DNA from: Winogradskyella arenosi | GTDB taxonomy: Bacteria; Bacteroidota; Bacteroidia; Flavobacteriales; Flavobacteriaceae | Length of the DNA: 64,000 nucleotides | Assembly: GCF_003337305.1 (NCBI RefSeq) | Contig: NZ_QPJO01000002.1 | Coordinates: forward strand, 186,001-250,000 | Reading direction: 5' to 3' | Shown here: positions 8,955-17,611 of the stretch, one piece after another | Layout: each line of letters begins with the position of its first letter | How positions within the stretch are numbered: position 1 is the first letter of the stretch | Made by a program: the position numbers and the translations under genes | Notes under the pieces: model-generated | Databases searched by the model: none | Told to the model about the DNA's origin: nothing | What the model saw: only the letters and a program-made list of their open reading frames with translations

Positions 8955-10160
8955 ATGACATTCGCCATTATAAAAGAACGTAAAAATCCACCCGATAGAC
9001 GTGTGGTATTTTCACCAGAACATTTAGCTGAAGCTAGAGCACAATTTCCGGAGGCTACATTTATAGTAGAATCCTCAGATATTCGCATTTTCCCCGATGA
9101 GGCATATGCAAAATTAGGGTTTGACGTGTTAGAAGATGTGTCTCATGCCGATGTGATGATTGGGGTGAAAGAAGTTCCTGTTGAAGATTTAATTCCGAAT
9201 AAAAAATATTTCTATTTCTCACATACTATTAAAAAACAAACCTATAACAGAAAGTTATTAGTGGCCATGTTAGAGAAGAACATAGAAATGTACGACCATG
9301 AAACTATAGTTAAAGAAAACGGTGCCAGACTTATTGGTTTTGGGCGTTATGCAGGCTTAGTTGGCGCATACAACGGATTTAGAGCCCTTGGTCTCAGAGA
9401 AGGATTGTTCAATCTCCCTAAAGTAGAAACCTTAGCCGATTTAAATGAGGTTAAAGCCGAATTGGATAAAATTAGCATTCCTAATCTAAAAATCTTACTC
9501 ACAGGAACAGGAAAAGTGGCTTATGGCGCAAAGGAAATCTTAGACCACTTAGGTATAAAAGAAATTAGCGATGCCTTGTATCTCACTTCAGAATTTACGG
9601 AACCGGTTTATGTTATGGCAGATGTTATGGAATACGCCAAACGAAAAGACGGTAAGGTAGGAGATCGCTTTAAATTTTATAAAGATCCATCGGGTTACGA
9701 AAGCAATTTTATGCCTTATGCTAAAGCGACGGACTTTTTTATTGCAGGCCATTTTTATGGTAATAATGCGCCTTTCTTTTTTACAAGAGAAGATGCCAAA
9801 CATCCTGATTTTAGAATTAACCTTATAGCAGATATATCTTGCGATATCGATGGTCCTGTGGCAAGTACCCTAAGACCTTCAACTATAGCAGATCCATTTT
9901 ATGGCTATCACCGAGAAACCGAACAAGAAGTCGCCTTTGATGCGGAAGGTGCAATCACCGTTATGGCGGTAGATAATTTACCTTGCGAATTGCCTAAAGA
10001 TGCCAGTGAAGGGTTTGGAGAGGCTTTTTTAAACCATGTGATTCCTGCATTTTTTAATGGTGATGAAAATGGTATTTTAAAACGGGCCAAAATGACTGAA
10101 AACGGAGGTTTAACGCCAGGTTTTCAGTATTTACAAGATTTTGTTGCCGGTAAGGCTTAA
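8955..10160 (+). CDS. Saccharopine dehydrogenase-like (LYS1-type) NAD-dependent oxidoreductase
   Basis: This 401-residue protein of the alanine dehydrogenase/PNT-saccharopine dehydrogenase superfamily has an N-terminal domain and a Rossmann nucleotide-binding motif GTGKVAYGA at 184-192. Like yeast LYS1 it has a Lys in a GVKEVP block (Lys72) and a His in YFSHT (His90), at the places of the catalytic Lys/His pair, and an IGFGRYAGLVGAYN segment also like LYS1. LYS1 enzymes interconvert saccharopine with lysine and 2-oxoglutarate. Related proteins in flavobacteria are often annotated only as alanine dehydrogenase or NAD(P)-dependent oxidoreductase, so the substrate is uncertain. It is cytoplasmic and monocistronic by context. 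The start is the ATG after a gene-free gap. Confidence 0.8.
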   Translation: MTFAIIKERKNPPDRRVVFSPEHLAEARAQFPEATFIVESSDIRIFPDEAYAKLGFDVLEDVSHADVMIGVKEVPVEDLIPNKKYFYFSHTIKKQTYNRKLLVAMLEKNIEMYDHETIVKENGARLIGFGRYAGLVGAYNGFRALGLREGLFNLPKVETLADLNEVKAELDKISIPNLKILLTGTGKVAYGAKEILDHLGIKEISDALYLTSEFTEPVYVMADVMEYAKRKDGKVGDRFKFYKDPSGYESNFMPYAKATDFFIAGHFYGNNAPFFFTREDAKHPDFRINLIADISCDIDGPVASTLRPSTIADPFYGYHRETEQEVAFDAEGAITVMAVDNLPCELPKDASEGFGEAFLNHVIPAFFNGDENGILKRAKMTENGGLTPGFQYLQDFVAGKA

Positions 10161-10200
10161 GGTTCAGTACCTTGTTTTACCTATAATTTATAAGGTCACC

Positions 10201-10893
10201 TTAAACATTAGCGCTCTTATTTGTCTGCTCTTGTTGGGGTGACCTTATATGTTTAAACATCCAAAACCCAAGGCTTAAAAAGCAACCGAAACCTAGGGTA
10301 AATAACCATATGGCTTGGTGCTTGTAAGGGGCCTTTAGCATGTTAAAAATGGTTGTGAAAAGGGACTGTGGCGCACTGATAATATCCCAAGAATTATAGC
10401 GCAGAAATCGCCCTAAATAAACCCCGAAACTACACAAAAATAGGAATCCGTTGGTCAGAGTCGCTATAGGAAGCTTTATCTTAAAGTTAGCTTTTATAAG
10501 GTGTTGCATGTCTATTAACGTGAGATAAAATAAAAATAAAGCACTTAAGGCAAAAGAGAGGACAACCAAAATATCTAGCCACAAATAAGCGACATTAGTC
10601 TTTCTAAGATGAATAAGATCCGTAATAATATAAGGGGCGTTGGGTAAAAATAGAAGCCATACCATAAACCCAAATATAAAAGTCCATAGGCTTAAATGGT
10701 GTTTAGTGCTAAGGTATTAGGTAATTAGGTAGGGAATAAAGGCTAGAAATAAATTCCAAATTAAGAAAAGAAAGAAAAAGGATTGATGAAGTTTCATGCG
10801 GAGCATCAGTAAAACAAGGCTAAAACTGATAGCCACAAGGATTAGAGTTAAGGTTTTAAATCGGGTGAGGAGCAGGTGTTTTACAGCGTCCAT
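10201..10893 (-). pseudogene. DUF1361 membrane protein interrupted by an in-frame stop
   Basis: From ATG 10893 the minus strand reads 58 codons (two hydrophobic segments, ending AFIPYLIT) and then meets TAA at 10717-10719. The same frame continues without any shift through YLSTKHHLSLWTFIFGFMVW into LLFLPNAPYIITDLIHLR, the DUF1361 core, to a stop at 10201. Together this gives about 230 codons, the usual size of a DUF1361 multi-pass inner-membrane protein, so the stop most likely breaks one gene. A 154-residue piece could restart at 10665, but it would lack the N-terminal membrane segments. The gene lies 12 bp behind the DUF2809 gene, in one probable operon. Its function is unknown. A sequencing error is possible. 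Confidence 0.8.
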
Positions 10894-10905
10894 AATATTG
10901 TTTTT

Positions 10906-11289
10906 TTAAGATGTTATTGGGTTAAATACCTTGGTTTCTAGAATTAAGATGCTAAGAACGCCAAGGGTATAGGCAACTATATCGAGGACTCCAAAAGTGC
11001 TTCCAAAAATCAGCTTCGCAAGCGTATGTTGTTCTAAATTTAAGTATCTTAAAAAGGGAGTGAGTTGAAGGAGCTCTACAGTATAGGTAAACAATAACAC
11101 GATTAGGCTTGAAGACCAAACCCCAAGAGTTGTGCAGCCTCGGAGTAGGGCATAGAGCAAGATGACCACCAGATAATCGCCAAGGGTATGACGGATAAAT
11201 CCGGAACCTCCAATAACAGCGATAGTCAATTCTACTAAAAATAAAATGAAGGCCATAAGAAGGTAAGTGCTGTTCAATTGTAATTTCAT
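10906..11289 (-). CDS. DUF2809 family membrane protein
   Basis: This 127-residue, mostly hydrophobic protein has four or so membrane segments. The pattern RHTLGDYLVVILLYALLRG followed by VELLQL is typical of DUF2809 (YjgA-like) proteins. The role is unknown. It lies 64 bp downstream of creD and 12 bp upstream of the broken DUF1361 gene, all on the minus strand, so an operon is likely. A second frame of similar length over the same bases (10952-11332) encodes no recognisable protein and is a shadow. Confidence 0.75.
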   Translation of the reverse strand: MKLQLNSTYLLMAFILFLVELTIAVIGGSGFIRHTLGDYLVVILLYALLRGCTTLGVWSSSLIVLLFTYTVELLQLTPFLRYLNLEQHTLAKLIFGSTFGVLDIVAYTLGVLSILILETKVFNPITS

Positions 11290-11353
11290 GATAAAGAATT
11301 AAAGTAAAGCCCGCTATGAATATTAATAGCATAGCAAGCTTAAAAGATGATTA

Positions 11354-12745
11354 TTAGTTGTTGTGCCAATCAATTTTTCGAGAGACAAACATTACGGCGG
11401 CTAGGATGATAAATAGACCTACACTGCCTACTAACAAGGCATAGTTTTCGAGCTGAATAATGACGTAGATAAACGTGTATAACGCGGTGAGCGAGATGCC
11501 TATTAAAGCCGAGAATTTTGAGTTTTTTAGTATGGATCTAGAGTATAAACTGATCAGTACTATTACAGATATACCGGCAATGACATATGCTTTTAAGAAA
11601 TTACTATGCTCTGAAATAGACACCAACAAGGTATAAAACATCACCAAGCCTAAGCCAATCATTAAATACTGAAACGCATGAATCGGTATATTGCTCATGG
11701 TTTGTATTAAAAAGAAGATTAAAAACGTAAGCCCTATAACTAGGAAGCCGTATTTAGCCGCACGCTCACTTTTTTGATATTCATCTACTAACACCACAAA
11801 TTTGGTTCCGAAAGCAAAAGCATTTAAATTAGGAATGTTGTTGAGGTATTGTTGCGAAAACGCTCTGTTTATAGATAAAACTTTCCAGTTCACTTTAAAT
11901 CCAGAGGCGCTTAGGCTTCTAGTTTCGTCGTCGGGAGCATAGTTTCCTATAAATCCCGGGTCGGCCCAATTAGAAGCCATGGCCATAGTGGTTGTTTTTC
12001 CTACAGGGATCACTTGTATTTGTTCACTGCCATCATAGCTAACCTTCATATTAAATTTAAAAGATGCTTCAAGAAATGTGGCGTTTAAAAAAGGCGTTTC
12101 GAGTTCATCTAAATGGCCTTGAGAACGGTTGTTATTAAAGTTGGTTTCAAACGGATAAGCAGTTCCGTTAATCTCAATAGCCATTTCATTTTTAATCCCT
12201 TTTAGATTACTCGTTTTAAGGATTATACTAGATTTATTCCATATAATATCTTCATTTTTAATGCCTTTAGATTTAAGGTCTGTAGGCTTGTAATTTCCGG
12301 AAAGAGTCATATCTGAAGTAAATACAGCAGATTCAAAATTGCCCAAATACATGGTTTTAGATTTAACGTCGGCATTGACGTGTAGCTTTTCAGGAAAAAT
12401 ATAAGCGTAATTAATTTCCGTTTTTGTTTCTTTCAGATAGGTCTTTGTGTTTTCATTAAAGGTAGAGGTTTCCGTATAAGTTTTATACGGAAGTTTAAGT
12501 ATTGGACCGTAAAGTAAAACGTCTTCGCCCCATTTTTTATTAATCGTATTAACGACGTCGTCCTGCCGGTACGAACGCTCACTAATTAAACTGTTCACAT
12601 AGCTTAAAGGTATAAGAAGGATAAGGACTAAGCAGCCCACCATAATCATGCGTGCTGTAATGGAGGTTTTTAACCATTGTGAAAATTTGTTAGGTTGCGG
12701 ATGTGGTGCTTTTGGAACGTTGTTTTGGTCGTCTGTGTGATTCAT
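11354..12745 (-). CDS. creD: CreD-family inner-membrane protein
   Basis: This 463-residue protein matches CreD. It has a cytoplasmic N-terminus, a first membrane helix at about residues 30-50, then a conserved periplasmic start (ISERSYRQDDVVNTINKKWG, then GPILKLPY), a large periplasmic domain up to about residue 330, and five or six closely spaced helices at the C-terminus. CreD proteins are linked to envelope integrity and, in some Gram-negatives, beta-lactam or colicin responses; the biochemical role is not settled. A 17-bp inverted repeat lies 29-45 bp upstream of the start, and the same repeat precedes the gene at 13882. A winged-helix regulator gene is just upstream, an arrangement common for creD in Bacteroidota. 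Confidence 0.9.
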   Translation of the reverse strand: MNHTDDQNNVPKAPHPQPNKFSQWLKTSITARMIMVGCLVLILLIPLSYVNSLISERSYRQDDVVNTINKKWGEDVLLYGPILKLPYKTYTETSTFNENTKTYLKETKTEINYAYIFPEKLHVNADVKSKTMYLGNFESAVFTSDMTLSGNYKPTDLKSKGIKNEDIIWNKSSIILKTSNLKGIKNEMAIEINGTAYPFETNFNNNRSQGHLDELETPFLNATFLEASFKFNMKVSYDGSEQIQVIPVGKTTTMAMASNWADPGFIGNYAPDDETRSLSASGFKVNWKVLSINRAFSQQYLNNIPNLNAFAFGTKFVVLVDEYQKSERAAKYGFLVIGLTFLIFFLIQTMSNIPIHAFQYLMIGLGLVMFYTLLVSISEHSNFLKAYVIAGISVIVLISLYSRSILKNSKFSALIGISLTALYTFIYVIIQLENYALLVGSVGLFIILAAVMFVSRKIDWHNN

Positions 12746-12773
12746 GATAATTTTGTTTTTAGTTATTTAAAGT

Positions 12774-12790
12774 ACTTTGTTTTTCAAAGT
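12774..12790 (-). promoter_or_regulatory. Putative operator upstream of creD
   Basis: ACTTTG-TTTTT-CAAAGT is an inverted repeat 29-45 bp before the creD start. On the minus strand it continues into ACTTTAAA, giving a third half-site. The same layout recurs at 13892-13908. The likely ligand is the winged-helix regulator encoded just upstream; this is inference. Confidence 0.55.
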
Positions 12791-12825
12791 GTAAAGGCAA
12801 AAAAAAGAGATAGTTCTCGTGGAGC

Positions 12826-13119
12826 CTAGGTTTTATGAATAAGTTTTTCTAAGGCTTCAATATGTGTTTTAAATGCTGATTTACCAAGCGGGGTAACGCT
12901 GTAGCGAGTATTGGGTTTTCGGCCTATAAATTGTTTTTCAACAAGAATATATTCCGCTTTTTCTAAAGCTTTGGTATGGCTAGCAAGGTTGCCATCGGTA
13001 GCCCCTAATAATTCTTTAAGCATTTTAAAATCGGCATACTCGTTAACCATTAAAATAGACATGATTCCGAGTCTAATTCTATGGTCAAAAAGCTTATTTA
13101 TGTTGTTTATGATGCTCAA
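12826..13119 (-). CDS. Winged-helix transcriptional regulator (HTH_27-like)
   Basis: This 97-residue single-domain DNA-binding protein has FDHRIRLGIMSILM, then the recognition helix region ATDGNLASHTKALE and the wing VEKQFIGRKPNTRYSVTPLGK. The pattern belongs to the small winged-helix regulators (MarR/ArsR-like fold) that commonly sit beside creD-type genes in Bacteroidota. The frame is closed by a stop just upstream, and the only plausible start is TTG at 13119; the next ATG would remove the first helix. It lies between creD and another membrane gene whose upstream regions share an inverted repeat, so it probably controls both. Whether it represses or activates, and any signal, cannot be read. 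Confidence 0.85.
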   Translation of the reverse strand: MSIINNINKLFDHRIRLGIMSILMVNEYADFKMLKELLGATDGNLASHTKALEKAEYILVEKQFIGRKPNTRYSVTPLGKSAFKTHIEALEKLIHKT

Positions 13120-13273
13120 ATTTCAAAAATTAATAGTGATGTAGTTTTTGTTTACGGTTTATAGTAGTGGCAATAGATTGATTTTGTTCAATGGGAGGTC
13201 TTAAAACGAATACCGGGACAAAGATAATCATAAGAACAAGACTGCGCATGGTTATACGGCTAGCGTTTCTGCT

Positions 13274-13882
13274 TTAGTTGGTATCGTATTTAAAATGCAT
13301 CCAGATGCCATAAATAATATGCATAAATCCGAAACCCATAACCCAAAGCCAAAATCCATATCCAGGGAAGGCCGTGGCAATAAGGCCTAAAGTCATCTCA
13401 ATAAATCCTAAATATTTTATATCGCCAAGGCTATATTTAGACGCATTTACTAAGGCCAAACCATAAAAAATAAGCATGAGTCCTCCGGTTTGACCGTAGC
13501 GCCCTTGAGAAAGTATGATTAAAATATATAAGCCACCTGCGACTAGTGGGATAAGGAAATTAAAAATTAAGCGTCGCGACGATTGGTTCCATATTTTCTC
13601 ACCGTTCTTTTTAGCTTTTCTTGTGGTTAAAATGATTCCCGTTACAATACTAAAGCTGGCCACAAAGAATAACACGAGCATTACACTTCTAAAAATCCAT
13701 CCATCTAATAATAAGGTGCCGTAGCTATAGGTGTCTACAAGGTAGTACGTCAGGGCAGCGCCAATGAGCGCATAGATGCCGGCCATGATGCCAGATAAGC
13801 CACTTAATGAAATAAACCGGGAAGATTTATGCATCAAATTTTTAATCTCGCTAATATCGTTTAAGTAATCTTGTTGACTCAT
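13274..13882 (-). CDS. Multi-pass membrane protein of the CreD/winged-helix cluster
   Basis: This protein of about 202 residues starts at ATG 13882; an upstream in-frame start at 13933 would run through the operator and is rejected. A short amphipathic N-terminus (MSQQDYLNDISEIKNLMHKSSRF) is followed by about six hydrophobic segments. It resembles membrane proteins that accompany this type of winged-helix regulator in flavobacteria, but I cannot name a family. It has an inverted repeat 10-26 bp upstream, identical in its half-sites to the one before creD, and it is the first gene of the minus-strand cluster. Function unknown. Confidence 0.75.
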   Translation of the reverse strand: MSQQDYLNDISEIKNLMHKSSRFISLSGLSGIMAGIYALIGAALTYYLVDTYSYGTLLLDGWIFRSVMLVLFFVASFSIVTGIILTTRKAKKNGEKIWNQSSRRLIFNFLIPLVAGGLYILIILSQGRYGQTGGLMLIFYGLALVNASKYSLGDIKYLGFIEMTLGLIATAFPGYGFWLWVMGFGFMHIIYGIWMHFKYDTN

Positions 13883-13891
13883 TTTTAAAGT

Positions 13892-13908
13892 ACTTTGAAA
13901 AGCAAAGT
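13892..13908 (-). promoter_or_regulatory. Putative operator upstream of the membrane protein gene
   Basis: ACTTTG-AAAAG-CAAAGT is 10-26 bp from the start at 13882 and extends into ACTTTAAA on the minus strand, as at creD. Being so close to the start, it may overlap the promoter -7 element (TACTTTG), which would suit repression. Inference. Confidence 0.55.
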
Positions 13909-13990
13909 AAATTAAATAAATCCAATTCAACAAATATATTTTTTAGATTTCCTTAAATTTATACCTGAAGAAATCACAAAAACGCGTATT

Positions 13991-14344
13991 ATGATTGAAT
14001 TACTTTTAGCCATAGCCAATATCACAGGAGGACTATTATTAGGATTAACCACTTTAGATAAATGGGATGGTGCCAGTGATTTTTTTAATAAAATTGCCGG
14101 ATTTTTAGCGCCTTTTGATACCGTTATCGGACTAGGGCTGATCATTTTAGCCTTCTTAGAGTTTTGGGATGGCTTAATTTTTAATGTGGTGAGTATCTTA
14201 GGCGGAATCTTATTACTTACCCATGTTTTTGGTAAAGTGCCTGCGTTAGAAGCGGCACTTTATAAAATTTCAGATAAACTTATGCCTTTTAAGGCCATCA
14301 TCGGAATAGCCCTTTTAATCATCGGAATACTACAGATTTTTTAA
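13991..14344 (+). CDS. Small hydrophobic membrane protein
   Basis: This 117-residue protein has about four membrane segments and Gly/Leu/Ile-rich helices. It contains two similar halves: LLLGLTTLDKWDGASDFFNKIAGFLAPFDTVIGLGLIILAFLE-like residues at the start and LLLTHVFGKV...ISDKLMPFKAIIGIALLIIGIL at the end, which suggests an internal duplication. I do not recognise a named family. It is divergent from the minus-strand membrane cluster, with about 108 bp between starts, and precedes the ribonucleotide reductase gene by 113 bp. Function unknown. Confidence 0.7.
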   Translation: MIELLLAIANITGGLLLGLTTLDKWDGASDFFNKIAGFLAPFDTVIGLGLIILAFLEFWDGLIFNVVSILGGILLLTHVFGKVPALEAALYKISDKLMPFKAIIGIALLIIGILQIF

Positions 14345-14457
14345 GTCTTCAACATTCTATTTGACTTATTAACAAGTATGATTTTTGTCATGTTTTGAGG
14401 TTTTAGGATCCCTAGCTTTGTAAGTATCCTATTTAAAAACTCAAAATATATTCGGTT

Positions 14458-17007
14458 ATGCATGATGCTGCTTTAATCTCAAAATCAATTTCTTATCAAG
14501 ATGTTTTAAATTCTACTTTAGCGTATTTTAATCAAGATGAACTTGCTGCAACGACTTGGATTAACAAGTATTGCTTAAAGGATAGGCAGGGCCATTATTT
14601 GGAAAAATCGCCAGACAATATGCATAAGCGTATGGCTAAAGAATTTGGTAAAATTGAAATGCACTACAGGCAGAAAGAAACTAGTTTAGAAAATTTATCG
14701 GCCTACGGAAAACGTAGAGGGTCTTTGGATGAGTCTAAAATTTACGAGCTTTTTAAAGATTTTAAATACGTTATACCACAAGGCAGCGTTATGTTTGGTT
14801 TGGGGAATCAGGAGGTGATTGCTTCCCTATCCAATTGTATTGTGGTGCCTTCTGTTTTAGATTCCTATGGTGGCGTATGTCATACTGATGAGCAGTTGGC
14901 GCAATTGTTTAAACGCCGTTGTGGTGTTGGTGTCGATTTGTCCGAGTTAAGACCCAAAGACGCTTTGGTTTCTAATGCCGCCGGGACCACCACCGGAGCA
15001 GTGTCGTTTATGGAACGCTTTTCTAACACCACAAGAGAGGTGGCTCAAAACGGTAGGCGAGGAGCTTTAATGCTTACTATGGATGTAAAACATCCCGATA
15101 TTGAAGATTTTATTACCGTAAAGCAAGATTTATCAAAAATTACAGGCGCTAACATCTCCATCCGGCTGTCCGATGAGTTTATGCAAGCCGTTATAGCCAA
15201 CACAAGCTTTACACTGCAATGGCCTATTGCCAGTAAAACGCCAGAATACACCAAAGTGATTGAGGCCAAAACCTTATGGCAAAAGATTATTACTTGTGCC
15301 CATAATACCGCAGAACCGGGATTGATTTTTTGGGACCGCCAACACCATTATTCTACGTCTTCCGTATATCCTGAATTTAAAAATAGCTCCACCAATCCTT
15401 GTTCAGAAATTGCCATGCAAGGTGGTGATAGTTGCCGTCTAATTGCCCTTAATTTATTCAGTTTTGTTGAGGATCCATTTACTGAAAAGGCGAAATTCAA
15501 TTTTAAGAAATTCTACGAAATTACTTATGAATCACAACGCCTTATGGATGATTTGGTGGATTTAGAGCTGAAGGCCGTAAAACGAATTTTAGATAAAATT
15601 AATGCCGATCCGGAGCCAGATGCCATAAAACGAAATGAGAAAGACCTGTGGAATCTTCTTGCTGAAACCGGAAAGAAAGGCCGAAGAACAGGATTAGGGT
15701 TTACTGCTTTAGCAGATGCTATTGCTGCTTTAGGTCTTAAATTTGACACTGATACTGCCTTAGATGTTGTTGAAGAAATTATGAAAACTAAAATGACGGC
15801 GGAGTTTGAGAGTAGTATTGATATGGCCATTACCAGAGGCGCGTTTGACGCGTTTAATAGAAATATTGAGGATACTTCAGAGTTTGTGCAAATGTTGGCT
15901 AGCGACTTTCCTGAAATCTATACAAGAATGATGGAGCACGGTCGCCGAAACATTTCCTTAAGTACCGTGGCCCCTACAGGGTCTTTAAGTATGTTGGCTC
16001 AAGTGTCTTCTGGTATTGAACCTGTATTTTTACTGTCTTATGTAAGACGACGCAAAGTAAATACCCAAAATGAAAAGGCTAAAGTGGATTTTGTGGACGA
16101 TTTAGGTGATGCTTTTGAAGAGTTTACCGTCTATCATAAAAAGTTTGAAACTTGGATGCAGACTACTGGCAAAACAGCGGTTTCTGAAAGCCCTTATGCG
16201 GGTGCTACGGCCACAGAAATTGACTGGAAAAAACGCGTTGAATTACAGGCTTTGGTACAGAAATATACCACACACTCTATAAGTTCAACCATTAATTTGG
16301 CGGCAGATGTGAGTGTAGATTTGGTGGGAGCGATTTATATAGAATCTTGGCGAAAAGGTTTAAAAGGAATTACCGTTTATAGAGATGGCTCTCGTAGTGG
16401 TATTTTAGTTGCAACGACTGATGATAAGGCTGAAAAAAAATCATCGGAGTCTACAGCAACTTTAATTGCCAAACGACCAACTAAAATTGAAGCTGAAATA
16501 GTTCGGTTTAATAACGAGACCGAACAATGGTTAGCGGTTATTGGTTTAGTTGATGGCCGACCGTATGAAATTTTTACAGGTCAAATGAAAGACGCTTTTA
16601 ATTTGCCACAATGGGTAGAGCATGGTTGGGTGATAAAACAACGTAATGAGGACGGGTCATCGCGATACGATTTTCAATATATCGATCAAGAAGGGTATAA
16701 AATTACTATTGAAGGCTTGTCTCGATCGTTTAATAAAGAGTTTTGGAATTACGCCAAACTCATTTCAGGCGTCCTGCGTCATGGTATGCCAATACCGTAT
16801 GTGGTGGATTTAATTCATAATTTAAATTTATACGACAGTCATATTAACACTTGGAAAAATGGTGTAGCAAGAGCTTTAAAACGATTTGTGCCCGAAGGGG
16901 CAGAGGCTGTGGATAAAAAGTGTCCGAGTTGCGAAGACCCTGAAGGCTTAATTTATGAAGAAGGTTGTTTAAAATGTAAAAGCTGCGGCTACTCTAAATG
17001 TGGCTAA
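14458..17007 (+). CDS. nrdJ: Ribonucleotide reductase, class II (adenosylcobalamin-dependent)
   Basis: It reduces ribonucleotides to deoxyribonucleotides with a radical made from adenosylcobalamin. The 849-residue protein has the expected active-site cysteines: Cys127 in SLSNC, the thiyl-radical Cys315 in NPCSEI (313-318), and Cys326 in GGDSC. RRGALM and GRRTGLGFTALADA blocks are also present. The C-terminus carries a zinc-ribbon-like cysteine cluster (CPSC, CLKCKSC, CG) typical of class II enzymes. No small (beta) subunit gene is adjacent, as expected for class II. The 113-bp upstream region was checked for a cobalamin riboswitch and none was recognised. A strong terminator follows. The start is ATG 14458. 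Confidence 0.9.
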   Translation: MHDAALISKSISYQDVLNSTLAYFNQDELAATTWINKYCLKDRQGHYLEKSPDNMHKRMAKEFGKIEMHYRQKETSLENLSAYGKRRGSLDESKIYELFKDFKYVIPQGSVMFGLGNQEVIASLSNCIVVPSVLDSYGGVCHTDEQLAQLFKRRCGVGVDLSELRPKDALVSNAAGTTTGAVSFMERFSNTTREVAQNGRRGALMLTMDVKHPDIEDFITVKQDLSKITGANISIRLSDEFMQAVIANTSFTLQWPIASKTPEYTKVIEAKTLWQKIITCAHNTAEPGLIFWDRQHHYSTSSVYPEFKNSSTNPCSEIAMQGGDSCRLIALNLFSFVEDPFTEKAKFNFKKFYEITYESQRLMDDLVDLELKAVKRILDKINADPEPDAIKRNEKDLWNLLAETGKKGRRTGLGFTALADAIAALGLKFDTDTALDVVEEIMKTKMTAEFESSIDMAITRGAFDAFNRNIEDTSEFVQMLASDFPEIYTRMMEHGRRNISLSTVAPTGSLSMLAQVSSGIEPVFLLSYVRRRKVNTQNEKAKVDFVDDLGDAFEEFTVYHKKFETWMQTTGKTAVSESPYAGATATEIDWKKRVELQALVQKYTTHSISSTINLAADVSVDLVGAIYIESWRKGLKGITVYRDGSRSGILVATTDDKAEKKSSESTATLIAKRPTKIEAEIVRFNNETEQWLAVIGLVDGRPYEIFTGQMKDAFNLPQWVEHGWVIKQRNEDGSSRYDFQYIDQEGYKITIEGLSRSFNKEFWNYAKLISGVLRHGMPIPYVVDLIHNLNLYDSHINTWKNGVARALKRFVPEGAEAVDKKCPSCEDPEGLIYEEGCLKCKSCGYSKCG

Positions 17008-17051
17008 GCGATTAAAGTTGAAATCAAGCTTATGATGAAAACTAAAAAAGG

Positions 17052-17083
17052 CCTCATCTTTTAATACGAGATGAGGTTTTTTT
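17052..17083 (+). terminator. Intrinsic terminator after nrdJ
   Basis: CCTCATCT, a nine-base loop and AGATGAGG are followed by seven T. It lies 45 bp after the nrdJ stop. Confidence 0.9.
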
Positions 17084-17105
17084 ATGCTAAGAATTCGTCT
17101 TAAAT

Positions 17106-17504
17106 TTGAAAGACCGATCTCTAAATGACAAGGATTTGAATCTAGCAGAAGCCCATATCTTAAAACAAGAAGAGCCGTATAAATCTATTATGCTGCAATT
17201 GCAGATCTTAATAGAACACACACTGCCTGAAGCCAAGTTGCTGTACAAATGGGGTATGCCTTGTTATTATATTGAAAAAAAGCCCATTTGTTATCTCCAT
17301 AAAAGTAAAGATTTTGTGGATGTTGGTTTTTGGCATGCTGCACACTTACCTAAACAGTGGGATCCTTATTTAATTAGCGAAAAACGTAAAGTTGTAAAGT
17401 CCTTGCGTTATAAAACACTCGTGGCTATTGATGATGTGGTTTTCATTTCAATATTAAAAGCACTAGAAAAAGTGAAGGTGAAGGGATTTTATAAGAAAAA
17501 TTAG
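17106..17504 (+). CDS. DUF1801 (YdhG-like) family protein
   Basis: This 132-residue cytoplasmic protein has the DUF1801 layout: an N-terminal helix, LPEAKLLYKWGMPCYY, then a hydrophobic strand with KDFVDVGFWHAAHLP and a terminal helix. Function is not known for the family. The frame upstream closes with a stop at 17088 and contains no ATG, so TTG 17106 is the best start; a start at the internal Met29 would remove the first helix. The gene begins only about 22 bp after the nrdJ terminator, so it probably has its own weak promoter. Confidence 0.7.
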   Translation: MKDRSLNDKDLNLAEAHILKQEEPYKSIMLQLQILIEHTLPEAKLLYKWGMPCYYIEKKPICYLHKSKDFVDVGFWHAAHLPKQWDPYLISEKRKVVKSLRYKTLVAIDDVVFISILKALEKVKVKGFYKKN

Positions 17505-17611
17505 TTGTCTTCATAATCCATAATTCACAGTAAAATTAAAATAAGGTTTTAAAAATTTTCGTTAAATCCTCTGCGGATCATTGCGCAATCTTTGAGTGGC
17601 GCTGCGTAAAG

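Noticed and set aside
10952-11332. 126-codon minus-strand frame over DUF2809
   Set aside because: It overlaps a DUF2809 gene with clear membrane topology and shows no recognisable domain, so it is a shadow.
14345-14457. Cobalamin riboswitch before the B12-dependent ribonucleotide reductase
   Set aside because: The region is only 113 bases, too short for a usual cobalamin riboswitch, and no B12-box motif was recognised.
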